In this document: one piece after another, positions 8,774 through 18,640 of the stretch
How the letters are laid out: each line of letters begins with the position of its first letter
Numbering within the stretch: the first letter of the stretch is position 1
Translations under genes and position numbers: made by a program
The notes under the pieces: model-generated
What the model saw: the letters and a program-made list of their open reading frames with translations, nothing else
Databases searched by the model: none
Told to the model about the DNA's origin: nothing
DNA from: Jiella pelagia
GTDB taxonomy: Bacteria > Pseudomonadota > Alphaproteobacteria > Rhizobiales > Rhizobiaceae
Direction of reading: 5' to 3'
DNA: 64,000 nucleotides
Assembly: GCF_026898155.1 (NCBI RefSeq)
Contig: NZ_CP114029.1
Location: forward strand, 1,247,501-1,311,500

Positions 8774-9690
8774 AGCCTGATCCTCGGATTGAGGAAGACA
8801 TAGGCGACGTCGACGAGGAAGTTCATCACCACGAAGGTGAAAGCTGCGAAGAGGACGACTGCCTGGACCACCGGAAAATCCTTCGTCTGGATCGAATCCA
8901 CCGCCAGCCGGCCGATGCCCGGCCAGGCGAAGATGATCTCGGTGATCAGCGCGCCGCCGAGCAGCGAGGCGAAATACATGCCCTGGACGGTGATCACCGG
9001 GATCAGCGCATTGCGAAGGGCATGGTGGACGACGATCCGGAAGTTGGAAATGCCCTTGGCCCTTGCGGTGCGGATGTAGTTCTCGCCGAGCACCTCGATG
9101 AGGCTCGCCCGCACCAGCCGGGTGATCGCGCTGAAGTAATAGGCGCCGAGCGCCAGCGACGGCAGAACGAGCTGCTGCGCCGTGCCAATGCCGCCGCTCG
9201 GCAGCCAGCGGAGATTCAGCGAAAAGACGATGATCAGGAGAAGCGCCAGCCAGAACACCGGGATCGCCTGCCCGAGCAGCGAGATCACCCGGATGACGAA
9301 GTCGATGGCGCCGTTCTGCCGGACGGCGGCGATGGTGCCGAGGACGAAGCCGAGCAAGGAACTCCAGAGCAGCGCGGTGATCGCCAGGAGGGCGGTCGCC
9401 GGCAGCCGCTCGAACAGAAGGTCGACGGCTGGTCGCTGGAAGCGCAGCGACCGGCCGAATTCGCCGGTCAGAACCCCGCCGACGAAGCGCAGGTATTGGA
9501 CCCAGATCGGATCGTCGAAGCCCATGGCATGGCGGAAGGCCTCGATCTCGACGCGGCTCGCCTCGGGCGGCATCATCAGCGCCGCAGGATCGCCGGTGAG
9601 GAACAGGGCGAAGAAGACGATCAGCGAGACGCCGACCATGACGATCAGCCCCTGCAGCGCGCGGCCGGCAATGAACGACAGAGCTTTCAA
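8770..9690 (-). CDS. Dipeptide-type ABC transporter permease (DppB-like)
   Basis: 306 residues with an N-terminal membrane segment, a periplasmic loop starting at about residue 30, and five further hydrophobic segments. The cytoplasmic EAA loop ENYIRTARAKGISNFRIVVHHALRN contacts the ATPase. This is the DppB/OppB type with its characteristic early signature GDP..LMMPPEA. It pairs with the DppC-like permease encoded five bases upstream. Downstream it overlaps the M20-type gene by four bases, which indicates coupled translation. Confidence 0.93.
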   Translation of the reverse strand: MKALSFIAGRALQGLIVMVGVSLIVFFALFLTGDPAALMMPPEASRVEIEAFRHAMGFDDPIWVQYLRFVGGVLTGEFGRSLRFQRPAVDLLFERLPATALLAITALLWSSLLGFVLGTIAAVRQNGAIDFVIRVISLLGQAIPVFWLALLLIIVFSLNLRWLPSGGIGTAQQLVLPSLALGAYYFSAITRLVRASLIEVLGENYIRTARAKGISNFRIVVHHALRNALIPVITVQGMYFASLLGGALITEIIFAWPGIGRLAVDSIQTKDFPVVQAVVLFAAFTFVVMNFLVDVAYVFLNPRIRL

Positions 9691-9695
9691 CGGAT

Positions 9696-10535
9696 CTACG
9701 ATGCCCTGTTATCGGCGCGGCGCACCAGCCAGTCGCCGAGAAGATTGCAGCCGACGACAAGCGCGCCGATCACCAGGCCCGGATAGAGTACCAGCCAGTT
9801 CGCCAGGAGGATGAAGGACCGCCCCTCGCCGATGAGATTGCCAAGCGTCGGTGTCGGCGGCTGGACCCCGAGACCAAGAAATCCGACCGAGGCTTCGAGG
9901 ATGATCAGCCGCGGCAGGTCGAGCGTCAGGAGAACGGTCTGCGGACCGACGATGTTGGGCAGGACGTGGCGGACGATGATCGCCGCATCCGAGACACCAA
10001 TGGCGCGGCAGGCCTCGACATATTCAAGCTCGCGCACCTCGAGCGTGCGGGCCCTCGCGACCCTTGCGAACACTGCCCAACCGGTGACACCGAGCACCAG
10101 GACGAGGTTTCCGATCGACGGCCCGACCACGGCGACGATCAAAAGAATCAGAAGGATGAACGGGATCGCCAGCTGCACGTCGACGGCGCGCATGACGACG
10201 ATGTCGATCCAGCCGCCGAAATAGCCCGCGATCATGCCGAGAAGCGTGCCGGTGACGACCGAGATGACCGCGGCCAAGAGCACGATGCCGAGCGAGATCG
10301 CCGTGCCGAGGCCGAGCCGGGCGAGAAGATCGCGCCCCAGCTGATCCGTGCCGAGCGGATGCAGCTGGCCGTTCACCACCGACATTGGCGGCCGGAACGT
10401 AGCGGCAAGAACGCCCCGAGCCGGATCGAGCGGCCAGAACAGCGGAACGAGGATGCACAGGACGGTGACGGCCGAGAGAAGCGTGACGGCAAGGACGGCG
10501 TCCGCATTGCGGCGGACGCTCCAGAACCGCGACAT
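9696..10535 (-). CDS. Dipeptide-type ABC transporter permease (DppC-like)
   Basis: 279 residues. An N-terminal hydrophobic anchor (LLSAVTVLCILVPLF) is followed by the conserved HPLGTDQLGRDLLARL signature of the OppC/DppC class, several membrane spans, and the EAA loop ELEYVEACRAIGVSDAAIIVRHVLPN. It forms the second half of the membrane channel. It starts three bases after the binding-protein stop codon, so it is certainly in the same operon. Confidence 0.93.
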   Translation of the reverse strand: MSRFWSVRRNADAVLAVTLLSAVTVLCILVPLFWPLDPARGVLAATFRPPMSVVNGQLHPLGTDQLGRDLLARLGLGTAISLGIVLLAAVISVVTGTLLGMIAGYFGGWIDIVVMRAVDVQLAIPFILLILLIVAVVGPSIGNLVLVLGVTGWAVFARVARARTLEVRELEYVEACRAIGVSDAAIIVRHVLPNIVGPQTVLLTLDLPRLIILEASVGFLGLGVQPPTPTLGNLIGEGRSFILLANWLVLYPGLVIGALVVGCNLLGDWLVRRADNRAS

Positions 10536-10538
10536 CGG

Positions 10539-12032
10539 TTATCGAGTCAGCTTGATGTCGTAGACCGGGATGCGAGCGTCCGGCCGGCCGGCAAACGCAA
10601 CGTTCCTGGCTTTGGCGTAGAGCGCGTCCTCCTGGTAGAGCGTCAGCAGCGGCACGGTCTCGGCGGCAAGCTTCTGGATCTCTTCGAGCACCTTCTTGCG
10701 CGCCTCGGGGTCGACGATCTTGCGGCTTTCGTCGAGAAGCGCGTCGAGTTCGGGAATGTCGACGGTGGAATAGGGCTCGCCACTCCGCATGATGGCGTAG
10801 ACCGCTGCATCCGCGTCGAGGGTCTGGGTCGAACCCCAGCCGAGCATGTAGATGGGGCCTGGACGCGGAACCTCCTGCGTATAGACCGACCAGTCGAGGA
10901 CCTCCTGGTCGACCTTGACGCCGATGTCGCCGAACTGCTGGGCGATGGCCTGCGCGACCTCCGAGTCCTTCATGTAGCGCCGCGTCGATTCCATCTTGAT
11001 CGAAAAGCCGTCCGGATGCCCCGCCTCTTTCAGCAGTTGCTTCGCCCTGGCCGGATCATAGGGCGTCGGCGGAATGTCCAGATAGCCGAAATCGGCGGGG
11101 CCGACCTGCGTGCCCTTGGGCGTCGCCATGCCACGCAGGATGTTGTCGACGATGCCCTTTCGGTCGATGGCCGCGTCGAGCGCCTGGCGCACCTTCAGAT
11201 CGTCGAGCGGCGCCTGCGTCATGACCAGGCCGAGATAGACCGTCAGGCCGCCGTTCTTGACGAGCACGAGGTCTGCATCCGCGCTGTCCTCGATGAGCGG
11301 AGCAAGGTCTACCGGAACGCTCTCGATGAAGTCGGCCTCCCCGGTCAGGAGCGCCGTGATGCGGGCGGTGCCTTCGGGAATGGCCCGCCAGGTCACCTTG
11401 CCGATCGAAGGCGCCCCGCGCCAGTAGTCCGGATTGGCTTTCAGGATCACGTGCTGATCGGGGATGAAGTCGACGAACTCGTAAGGCCCAGTGCCGACCG
11501 GCTTGCGGGCGAACTCGTCGCGGCCAACCTCTTCGACGTATTTCGGCGGCACGATATAGGTGGGATAGCGGCTCATCCGCGTCGGCAGGAGCGGGTCCGG
11601 CCCGTCGGTCTTGATGCGAACCGTCTGGGCATCCAGAACTTCGACGCCGATCACGGTGCGAATGTAGGAAAGCGTCGGCGCGTTCGCCGCGGGATCGATG
11701 ATCCGATCGATGGTGAACTTCACCGCCTCGGCATCGAAGTCCTCTCCGTTGTGGAATTTCACACCCTTGCGGAGCTTGAACTCCCAAGTGGTGTCGTCCA
11801 GTGCCTTCCACGACTCAGCGAGTGCTGGCACAAGCTTCATGTCCTCGTCGCGCATCACCAGCGTGTCGAAGATGTTGTCGACGATCGTCGCCGCCTCGCG
11901 CAGGAAGCCGGGATCCATTGCCGTGGTCGAAACCGCCCGTCCGATGGTGATTTCGCTCTCCTGGGCCGCGGCCGGGGAGAGCGGGGTCAACAACCCCGCA
12001 ATTGCCAGGAATAGGGCTCTGATGTGTTTCAT
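10539..12032 (-). CDS. Periplasmic oligopeptide-type ABC substrate-binding protein
   Basis: 497 residues from the ATG at 12032, preceded by GGAG; the longer frame from 12062 would bury the signal peptide. The Sec signal MKHIRALFLAIAGLL ... AAAQ ends at about residue 24. The mature part is an SBP family 5 domain with the typical segments DTTWEFKLRKGVKFHNGEDF and RQALDAAIDRKGI. It delivers the substrate to the DppBC-like channel. It is the first gene of the operon, which runs to 4557, and it is read divergently from a GntR regulator. Confidence 0.95.
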   Translation of the reverse strand: MKHIRALFLAIAGLLTPLSPAAAQESEITIGRAVSTTAMDPGFLREAATIVDNIFDTLVMRDEDMKLVPALAESWKALDDTTWEFKLRKGVKFHNGEDFDAEAVKFTIDRIIDPAANAPTLSYIRTVIGVEVLDAQTVRIKTDGPDPLLPTRMSRYPTYIVPPKYVEEVGRDEFARKPVGTGPYEFVDFIPDQHVILKANPDYWRGAPSIGKVTWRAIPEGTARITALLTGEADFIESVPVDLAPLIEDSADADLVLVKNGGLTVYLGLVMTQAPLDDLKVRQALDAAIDRKGIVDNILRGMATPKGTQVGPADFGYLDIPPTPYDPARAKQLLKEAGHPDGFSIKMESTRRYMKDSEVAQAIAQQFGDIGVKVDQEVLDWSVYTQEVPRPGPIYMLGWGSTQTLDADAAVYAIMRSGEPYSTVDIPELDALLDESRKIVDPEARKKVLEEIQKLAAETVPLLTLYQEDALYAKARNVAFAGRPDARIPVYDIKLTR

Positions 12033-12105
12033 GACGAACGCATCTCCGATTGGCGCTGGCAAGAGGACGTTACAGTGTGACGGATCGGAAGGGCAAGATC
12101 CTATG

Positions 12106-12116
12106 GTATATCGTAC
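12106..12116. promoter_or_regulatory. Possible GntR operator between binding-protein gene and regulator
   Basis: The 135-base divergent interval contains an imperfect inverted repeat, GTATATCGTAC. Its GTA...TAC half-sites resemble the short palindromes bound by FCD-type GntR repressors. Position and symmetry are the only support. Confidence 0.3.
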
Positions 12117-12167
12117 AGGGCAGGCACTGGTCGGCCCGATCCGGTCGCAGGAAATGAGGCAGGGCGG

Positions 12168-12875
12168 TTGAAGAAGGAAGCAGAAGGGATATTGAGTTCA
12201 CTGTCCGCCGCGCCGCGCAAGAGCCTGGTCGGGCATGTCGAGGAGGTTCTCCGCCAGGCACTGATCGAGGGGCGGCTGCAGCCCGGGACGCGGTTGGTGA
12301 CGCGCGAACTGGCTAGCAGTCTCGGCATGAGCATCACGCCGGTGCGCGAGGCATTGGTGCGCTTCGTCGCATCCGGTGTCCTCACCGCCGAGCCATCGCA
12401 GTCGTTTCGTGTGCCGCGGCTGACGGTGGAGCAATATTCCGAGATTGCCGAAGTGCGAAAGTCCGTCGAGGGTCTGGCGGCGGCGAAGGCCGCCGGGCGA
12501 ATCTCCCCGGACGAAATCGGGCAGATGAAGACCCTGCTCGGGCAATATCTCGCCGCGAGGTCGGCCGACGATACCCATCTGGCGCTTCGGCTCAACAAGG
12601 AATTTCGCTTCGTCCTGTATCGGGCCGCGAAAATGCCGACGCTCCTCGGCCTTATCGAGATGCTGTGGCTGATGGCAGGCCCCGGTTTCAACTATCTCTA
12701 TGTTGGCGAACGTCCGGCCATGACGGAACACACCAATTACGACGATTTGTTGAAGGCCCTGCGATCAGGACAACCGCAAGAGGCATGCACGGCGATCGAA
12801 CGGGCGATCGAGGACGGTGCGGAGCGGGTGCTTCAGGCGATCGCCGAGCGCGACGGTCGAAGCAGCGCGGTCTGA
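12168..12875 (+). CDS. GntR-family transcriptional regulator, FCD type
   Basis: 235 residues, starting at a TTG after a weak purine-rich stretch; a second TTG eight codons later is an alternative. The winged-helix domain occupies about residues 20-85, with the GntR hallmark GRLQPGTRLVTRELASSLGMSITPVREAL (in part). The C-terminal part is an all-helical FCD-like ligand-binding domain. It is divergent from the dipeptide uptake operon and probably controls it in response to the imported compound. Effector unknown. Confidence 0.9.
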   Translation: MKKEAEGILSSLSAAPRKSLVGHVEEVLRQALIEGRLQPGTRLVTRELASSLGMSITPVREALVRFVASGVLTAEPSQSFRVPRLTVEQYSEIAEVRKSVEGLAAAKAAGRISPDEIGQMKTLLGQYLAARSADDTHLALRLNKEFRFVLYRAAKMPTLLGLIEMLWLMAGPGFNYLYVGERPAMTEHTNYDDLLKALRSGQPQEACTAIERAIEDGAERVLQAIAERDGRSSAV

Positions 12876-12971
12876 GCTGCGTTCCCCGCGCAGGCCTTCG
12901 TTCCATAGGGCGTCCTCGAGAAGGCAGGCAGAGCCCGTTCCGCCGCCCAGCCTGCGCTCACTCCCGTGCGA

Positions 12972-13514
12972 TCAGTGCCCTTCGAAGGCGACGAGGGTCT
13001 TCACCGAAACGCCGAGATCTTCGAGCCGCTTGCGGCCGCCGAGTTCCGGCAGGTCGATGACGAAGCAGGCGCCGACGATCTCGGCGCCGAGTTCACGCAG
13101 CAGCTTGACCGCGCCTTCGGCGGTCCCGCCGGTCGCGATGAGGTCGTCCGTCAACAGGACCCGCGTTCCCGGCGCCACCGCATCGCGGTGCATCTCCATC
13201 TCGTCGACGCCGTATTCGAGGCTGTAGGCAACGCGGATCGTCTCGTGCGGCAGCTTGCCCTTCTTGCGGATCGGCACGAAGCCGGCGGACAGCTGATGGG
13301 ACAGCGCGCCGCCGAGAATGAAGCCGCGGGCCTCGATACCCGCCACCAGCGCGACCCCTTCGTCCTTGTAGGGCGCGACCATCGCGTCCACCGCCGCCCG
13401 GAACGTCTCCGGGCTCGCCAGCAGCGTGGTGATGTCGCGAAACATGATGCCGGGCTTGGGATAGTCCGGGATGGTTCGGATGGCGGCGACGAAGTCGACC
13501 GGCTTAGCGGACAT
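12972..13514 (-). CDS. apt: Adenine phosphoribosyltransferase
   Basis: 180 residues from the ATG at 13514, chosen over the in-frame GTG at 13523 because GAGGTGAG lies just ahead of it. It salvages adenine with PRPP to give AMP in the cytosol. The PRPP-binding loop [14 protein letters not shown] is at about residue 120, and the N-terminal [13 protein letters not shown] segment is characteristic of APRT. It is convergent with the GntR gene and 21 bases after the monooxygenase gene on the same strand. Confidence 0.96.
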   Translation of the reverse strand: MSAKPVDFVAAIRTIPDYPKPGIMFRDITTLLASPETFRAAVDAMVAPYKDEGVALVAGIEARGFILGGALSHQLSAGFVPIRKKGKLPHETIRVAYSLEYGVDEMEMHRDAVAPGTRVLLTDDLIATGGTAEGAVKLLRELGAEIVGACFVIDLPELGGRKRLEDLGVSVKTLVAFEGH

Positions 13515-13535
13515 GGAACTCACCTCGGTTCAGGC

Positions 13536-13856
13536 TCAGGCGGCCGTGCCGATCGTCTGGATTACTTCGAAGCCTTCGAAGTTCGGATGGCCGTCATAGA
13601 GGGGACGCGTGCCGCCGGCACTGCCATGGGCGGCACGGAAAGCCTCGGAGCGTGTCCAGGCGAGAAAAGCCTCCTCGCTTTCCCATAGGGTGTGGGAGGA
13701 ATAGAGGCGGTGCCTCTCTCCTTCGGGCCCTTTGAGCATGTGGAACTCGACGAAACCGGGAACTTCCTTCAGCTTTGAATCGCGGTTCAGCCACATCGCC
13801 TCGAATTCCGCCTCGGCGCCGGGCAGGACCTTGAAGCGGTTCATCGCGATAAACAT
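13536..13856 (-). CDS. Antibiotic-biosynthesis-monooxygenase-fold protein, IsdG/HmuQ-like
   Basis: 106 residues with a strong AGGAG ribosome binding site. The ABM ferredoxin-like fold begins MFIAMNRFKVLPG and includes VPGFVEFHMLKG and YSSHTLWESEEAFLAWTRSEAF. This pattern is close to rhizobial and Brucella haem-degrading monooxygenases (HmuQ/HmuD, BhuO types). Conserved Asn (AMNRF) and His (YSSH) positions are plausible haem-pocket residues. It may open the haem ring to release iron. No haem transporter is adjacent, so the role is inferred from sequence alone. Confidence 0.75.
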   Translation of the reverse strand: MFIAMNRFKVLPGAEAEFEAMWLNRDSKLKEVPGFVEFHMLKGPEGERHRLYSSHTLWESEEAFLAWTRSEAFRAAHGSAGGTRPLYDGHPNFEGFEVIQTIGTAA

Positions 13857-14017
13857 CGATTTCTCCTTTTACAGTCGGCCGGGACGCGCCCGATGGGGAT
13901 TCTCGGGAGGTTTTTTCGGCTCTCGCCGAGCCGAATGCAAGCCGTTCCGGCGACCTTCAGCGAGGTGGCAGCCGAGCCCCGGGCAGGCTTCCGGCGAAGG
14001 ACTTCAAGGAGCGAATG

Positions 14018-14045
14018 AAAAAGGGGGCCTCGTCGGCCCCCTTTT
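14018..14045 (-). terminator. Rho-independent terminator of the petABC operon
   Basis: A perfect GC stem (AAAAGGGGGCC / GGCCCCCTTTT) with a five-base loop lies 30 bases past the petC stop. Reading the minus strand, it is followed by a run of T. Confidence 0.85.
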
Positions 14046-14075
14046 GATCGAAACGTCTTGGCTTTTCGCCAAGGC

Positions 14076-15011
14076 TCAATGCGCGGTACCGGTCCAGACG
14101 CGCCGCTTGACGGCGAAGAGGAGCCCCGCAAAGACGACGAGGAAGATCATCACCACGAAGCCGGTGGCCTTGCGTTCGGCCAGGTGCGGCTCTGCAGCCC
14201 ACATCATGAAAGCGGAGACGTCCCGGGAATACTGGTCGATGGTCTGCGGCGCGCCGTCCGGATATTCCACCTGGTCGTCACCGATCGGCGGCGGCATGGC
14301 CAGCGCGGGACCGGAGATGAAATACGGGTTGTAGTAGGTCCCCGGCTGAAGCGAATCCGCGATGGCCGGCGGCGGCTCCTGATCATAGCCGGTCAGAAGC
14401 GCATGGATGTAGTCCGGACCAGCCTCCTGATACTGGGTGCCGAGGTCGAAGACGAAGGTCGGGAAACCCCGCTCCACCGCTCGCGCCTTGGCAAGCAGCG
14501 AGAGATCCGGCGGCGCCGCGCCACCGTTGGCGGCCGCGGCCGCGGCCGTGTTCGGGAATGGCGACGGAAAGTAGTCGGACGGGATACCCGGCCGGTCGAA
14601 CATCTCGCCGTCGGCGTTCGGCCCGTCCTGCACGGTATATTCAGCGGCGAAGGCCTTCACCTGCGCCTCCGAATAGCCGAGATCCTCGAGATTGCGGAAC
14701 GCGACGAGCCGCATGCCGTGGCAGGCCGAGCAGACCTCCTTGTAGACCTTCAGGCCGCGCTGCAACTGCGCAAGATCCCAGTGGCCGAACGGACCCGCAA
14801 AGGACCAGTTCAGCTGTTCGGGATGCTCCAGCGGATAATGCGGCGTCTCGGCATGGCCCTCTTCAGCCGCCTCGGCGCTGGCATCATGGCCAACCGCAGC
14901 CTCTTCGGATGCGGTATTCTCCGTCGGTCCCTGGCCGTCCTGGGCCAGTGCAATGCTCATCGGAGCAAAGGCGAGCCCGGCAGCCAGCAGGGCTGGCAGG
15001 AGTTTCTTCAT
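14076..15011 (-). CDS. petC: Cytochrome c1, ubiquinol-cytochrome c reductase subunit
   Basis: 311 residues from the ATG at 15011, which has GGGGGAAAG ahead of it. A signal peptide (MKKLLPALLAAGLAFAP ... ALAQ) precedes an acidic, Ala/Glu-rich stretch of about 40 residues. The haem c site CSACH (VCSACHGMRLVAF) follows, and the axial Met is likely in the ALAMPPP segment. A single C-terminal anchor ends VKRRVW. It carries electrons from the Rieske protein to cytochrome c. It is last in petABC, followed by a terminator. Confidence 0.96.
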   Translation of the reverse strand: MKKLLPALLAAGLAFAPMSIALAQDGQGPTENTASEEAAVGHDASAEAAEEGHAETPHYPLEHPEQLNWSFAGPFGHWDLAQLQRGLKVYKEVCSACHGMRLVAFRNLEDLGYSEAQVKAFAAEYTVQDGPNADGEMFDRPGIPSDYFPSPFPNTAAAAAANGGAAPPDLSLLAKARAVERGFPTFVFDLGTQYQEAGPDYIHALLTGYDQEPPPAIADSLQPGTYYNPYFISGPALAMPPPIGDDQVEYPDGAPQTIDQYSRDVSAFMMWAAEPHLAERKATGFVVMIFLVVFAGLLFAVKRRVWTGTAH

Positions 15012-15035
15012 CGGTCTTTCCCCCACTCTCGTCCG

Positions 15036-16331
15036 TCAGCCCTTGGTTTCCGGTGCCGCCGTGGCGCCCGCTGGCGTGCCTCCGCCGGCGTTCTTGGCCA
15101 GCACAGCCTCGGTGATCGAACCGGGCAGCCGTCGCGGCGTCTCGACGAGACCGAGCACGGGCAGGACGATCAGGAAGTGGCCGAAATAGTAGATCGTGCC
15201 GACCAGCGAAAGCCAAGTGTAAGGCGACTCCGCAGGCTTGGAGCCGAGCCAGCCGAGCATGATCGCATTCGCCACGAAGATCCAGAAGAAGACCTTGTAG
15301 ACAGGGCGAAAGGCGGTCGAGCGGACCCGCGAGGTATCGAGCCAGGGCAGGAAGAACAGGACCACGATCGAGCCGAACATGACGAGCACGCCGCCGAGCT
15401 TGGAATCGATCGGGCCGATGTTGAAGGTAATTGCCCGGAGCATCGCGTAGAACGGCAGGAAGTACCATTCCGGCACGATGTGCGACGGCGTCTTCAGCGG
15501 GTTCGCCTCGATGTAGTTGTCCGGATGGCCGAGATAGTTCGGCATGTAGAACAGTATGTAGGCGAAGACCACCAGGAACACGACCATGGCGAAGCCGTCC
15601 TTCACCGTCGCATGCGGCGAGAAGGGCACGGTATCCTTGGACGATTTCACCTCGACGCCGGTCGGGTTCGTCTGGCCGGTCACGTGCAGCGCCCAGACAT
15701 GCAGGATGACGACGCCGGCGATCATGAACGGCAGAAGATAATGCAGCGAGAAGAACCGGTTCAGCGTCGCGTTGTCGACCGCGAAACCGCCCAGGAGGAG
15801 CTGCTGGATCGGATCGCCGATCAGCGGGAAGGCAGTGAAGAACCCGGTGATGACCGTTGCGCCCCAGAAGGACATCTGGCCCCAGGGCAACACGTAGCCC
15901 ATGAACGCCGTTGCCATCATCAGAAGGAAGATGATCACGCCGAGGATCCACAAGACCTCGCGCGGCGCCTTGTAGGAGCCGTAATAGAGGCCGCGGAAGA
16001 TATGGATGTAGACGGCGATGAAGAAGAACGACGCGCCGTTGGCGTGCATGTAGCGCAGCATCCAACCCCAGTTGACGTCGCGCATGATCTTTTCGACCGA
16101 ATCGAAGGCGATCGCCGAGTTCGCCGCATAGTGCATGGCGAGCACGACGCCGGTCAGGATCTGCAGCACCAGGAACAGCGCCAGAATGCCGCCGAAGGTG
16201 TAGGCATAGTTCAGATTGCGCGGCACCGGATAGGCGACGAAGGAATCATAGACCAGCCGAGGAAGCGGCAGCCGGGCATCCAGCCACTGCATCAAGCCCT
16301 TGGAGGGAACGTAGGAAGAATGACCACTCAT
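15036..16331 (-). CDS. petB: Cytochrome b, ubiquinol-cytochrome c reductase subunit
   Basis: 431 residues with about eight membrane helices, the usual bacterial cytochrome b length. Quinol-site and haem regions are visible: [34 protein letters not shown], and the [13 protein letters not shown] motif that holds the conserved PEWY of the Qo site. It holds the two b haems and both quinone sites of the bc1 complex. Start and stop sit in short gaps between petA and petC. Confidence 0.97.
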   Translation of the reverse strand: MSGHSSYVPSKGLMQWLDARLPLPRLVYDSFVAYPVPRNLNYAYTFGGILALFLVLQILTGVVLAMHYAANSAIAFDSVEKIMRDVNWGWMLRYMHANGASFFFIAVYIHIFRGLYYGSYKAPREVLWILGVIIFLLMMATAFMGYVLPWGQMSFWGATVITGFFTAFPLIGDPIQQLLLGGFAVDNATLNRFFSLHYLLPFMIAGVVILHVWALHVTGQTNPTGVEVKSSKDTVPFSPHATVKDGFAMVVFLVVFAYILFYMPNYLGHPDNYIEANPLKTPSHIVPEWYFLPFYAMLRAITFNIGPIDSKLGGVLVMFGSIVVLFFLPWLDTSRVRSTAFRPVYKVFFWIFVANAIMLGWLGSKPAESPYTWLSLVGTIYYFGHFLIVLPVLGLVETPRRLPGSITEAVLAKNAGGGTPAGATAAPETKG

Positions 16332-16350
16332 CGGTATTGCTGCCCCCCGG

Positions 16351-16947
16351 TCAGCCGATTCGGATATTGGTGTCGGTGGTGAAGGCGTAAGGCGGGATCG
16401 CCATGTTTTCCGGCGCCGGCCCCTGCCGGATGCGACCGGCGGTGTCGTAATGCGAGCCGTGGCACGGGCAGAACCAGCCGTCGTAATCGCCCGACTGGCC
16501 GAGCGGGATGCAGCCGAGATGCGTGCAGACGCCGACCATCACCAGCCACTGCTCGCGAACGGCAGACATGTCGTCGCCCGCTGCTGGTTGCCCGCCACCG
16601 GTCGCACGGTTGACGTCGGTCGCGGGCGCATCGGCCGGAAGGTTGGCATTGCGGGCAATCGGATCCTTGAGGTCGTTGAGATCGACCGTCTTGGCCTCCT
16701 CGACTTCCTGCGCCGTGCGGTGCCGGATGAAGATCGGCTTGCCGCGCCACTTGGCAGTGATCGACTGCCCTTCGGCGACCTGGCTGACATCGACCTCGAT
16801 TTCGGCCAGCGCCAACGTCGCGGCATCGGGATTCATCTGGTCGATGAACGGCCAGACGGCCGCAATGGCACCAACGGCACCGGCAGCGCCCGTGGCGATA
16901 TAAAGGAAATCCCGGCGATTCGGTTCGGCGGTGTCGTGGACGCTCAC
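16351..16947 (-). CDS. petA: Rieske iron-sulfur subunit of ubiquinol-cytochrome c reductase
   Basis: 198 residues from the GTG at 16947. The open frame continues upstream, but residues before VSVHD look non-coding, and related proteins begin just ahead of the twin-arginine segment [13 protein letters not shown] Tat-type membrane anchor comes first, then the Rieske domain with its two cluster-binding motifs CTHLGC and CPCHGSHYD. It moves electrons from quinol to cytochrome c1. It is the first gene of the petABC operon. Confidence 0.95.
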   Translation of the reverse strand: MSVHDTAEPNRRDFLYIATGAAGAVGAIAAVWPFIDQMNPDAATLALAEIEVDVSQVAEGQSITAKWRGKPIFIRHRTAQEVEEAKTVDLNDLKDPIARNANLPADAPATDVNRATGGGQPAAGDDMSAVREQWLVMVGVCTHLGCIPLGQSGDYDGWFCPCHGSHYDTAGRIRQGPAPENMAIPPYAFTTDTNIRIG

Positions 16948-17363
16948 GGTCGCTGCAACTCCCTGGACGCTGGACCGGGACGGCCGGCCAGCCGACTGAC
17001 GAAATCGGCATCGCCGCGGCATGGGAATGGCCAGAACACCAAGAAACACGCCCCTCGCCGCGATGATTTGAGCGGTTCTATGCGGGAAACTCCGCGCTTG
17101 TCCAGTACCGATCCTGCCACGACGGCAACGTGTCGCTGCGTTGCACGCGCAAGGCCGGCCCGAGGCGGCGGGCCTCAAGGGCTTCAAGCATGCGACATAT
17201 CGCCAAAAGGGCGCCCGCGCGCTTCTTCCGCGTTGTTGGAAGACACGGACGAATAGTTGTTAACCACGAAGGTTTTCGAATAAACGCTTGTAACCACGGG
17301 AGCTGGCGCTGCCGGCAGAGCGAGAATTCGGAAACCGCATCAGGGGGGCCGGCGATTCCAGCG
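16948..17363. other. Intergenic region between petA and AraC regulator
   Basis: About 415 bases between divergently read genes. It must hold the pet promoter. The stretch near 17250-17300 is locally AT-richer (TTGTTAACCACGAAGG ...) and may be promoter DNA. An upstream open frame from 17130 continues into the AraC gene, but its residues look non-coding. I see no RNA gene or repeat. Confidence 0.5.
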
Positions 17364-18434
17364 GTGAGAGGAGAGGCTTCGGGGCGGGGTTTGCCGCCTT
17401 CTTCCGTCAGAGCATCCCTGAGCATGGAGGCCCTGCGCGGAGAAGACAGATTCGAGATGTGGCGCACGCTGGTGCGCCCGATGTTCGAGGTCGAGCCGAT
17501 CGGCGGCGACGTCTCCCATTTCGACGGCGGCGCGGACATTCTGCATGCCGGCACGGTGCTGCTCTGCCGAACCGCAGCAAGCGCGCAGCGCTTCGACCGC
17601 GTCGTGCCGAAACATGCTTCGCCCGCATGGGATCACATCGTCGTCCAGCTCTACGAACAGGGCGGCTATGTCGGCGACTGCGGCGACCGGCAGGTTGGGA
17701 TCAAGGCCGGCGAAATCAGCGTCCTCGACCTCGGGCGTCCGTTCGAAACCGTCGCCACGGCCTTTTCCAACATCACCCTCCTCGTCCCTCGCGAGGTCTG
17801 CGCCAGGGTTCAGGCCGGGCTCTTTCACGGACGCCGGCTCGGCAGCGAATCGGCGATGACGCCGCTGGTGCGCAGCCACCTCACCTTCCTTGCCGACAAC
17901 GCGCAGAGGCTTTCCGGCGCCGAAATGGACGCCGGCGTCGAGGCGCTTCTGACGCTCATGAACACGTCGGCGGGCCGCGATGGCGACCTGCGGGCCCGCG
18001 CCGCGCTGGCAGCCAGCCTGAGACAGAAGATCGTCCAGTTCATCGACGAAAGGCTGGCCGACCCTGAACTGTCGCCTGCCAGGATCGCGTCGGCCTGCGG
18101 ATTGTCCCGGGCGAGCCTCTACCGGCTTGCCGAAATCGACGGCGGGATCGCCGCTCTCGTCCAATCGCGGCGTCTCTCGCGGGCCTTCGAGCTGATCGCC
18201 GATGCATCGATGCACGCCGCGCGGATCGAGGAGGTCTGCTATTCGGTCGGCTTTGCCAGCGCCTCGCATTTTTCCCGCGCCTTCAAGGCCTGCTACGGCG
18301 TCTCGCCGCGCGACCTCAGGGGCCTCGCCCGGCAGGGCTTCGACTGCTCCTTCCTGAAGCGCGACAGGCGCCTCGCCGACTGGACGCTTTCCATGCGGCA
18401 ACTCTACGAGCGTCTTCTTAGCCGGGGCGGTTGA
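17364..18434 (+). CDS. AraC-family transcriptional regulator
   Basis: About 356 residues if read from the GTG at 17364. The ATG at 17424 falls inside the conserved segment ahead of EDRFEMW, so a slightly earlier start is more likely. The N-terminal AraC-binding-like domain (RFEMWRTLVRPMFEV ...) is followed by two C-terminal helix-turn-helix motifs: SPARIASACGLSRASLYRL, then IEEVCYSVGFASASHFSRAFKACYGVSP. The ligand is not predictable. It stands directly upstream of the autotransporter protease on the same strand with a 200-base gap, so that gene is a candidate target. Confidence 0.9.
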   Translation: MRGEASGRGLPPSSVRASLSMEALRGEDRFEMWRTLVRPMFEVEPIGGDVSHFDGGADILHAGTVLLCRTAASAQRFDRVVPKHASPAWDHIVVQLYEQGGYVGDCGDRQVGIKAGEISVLDLGRPFETVATAFSNITLLVPREVCARVQAGLFHGRRLGSESAMTPLVRSHLTFLADNAQRLSGAEMDAGVEALLTLMNTSAGRDGDLRARAALAASLRQKIVQFIDERLADPELSPARIASACGLSRASLYRLAEIDGGIAALVQSRRLSRAFELIADASMHAARIEEVCYSVGFASASHFSRAFKACYGVSPRDLRGLARQGFDCSFLKRDRRLADWTLSMRQLYERLLSRGG

Positions 18435-18640
18435 AGAGCCGCCGATCGTGCCGGCCTGGCCATCTTCGCGTCGCTGATCGTTGCGGAAGTGCAACGGTGC
18501 CTGTCTATGACGGCTGCGCTCGGCCCCTGAGACGCTGGGTCAAGTCCCTGAACGCGCTTCGCGATAATCCGCGATGGCCGGCCGGGGAGCACGGCGACGG
18601 GGGCGGCCATCGCCCCGTGTTTTCGAGGACTGACGCTTTC

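Noticed and set aside
8774..9760. Upstream extension of the M20-type gene to 785 residues
   Set aside because: The extra part is an out-of-frame shadow of the DppB-like permease; the GTG at 8773 overlapping the permease stop is the real start.
14058..16382. A 774-residue open frame antisense to petC and petB
   Set aside because: Low-complexity His/Arg/Asp composition with no domain; petB and petC on the other strand are unambiguous.
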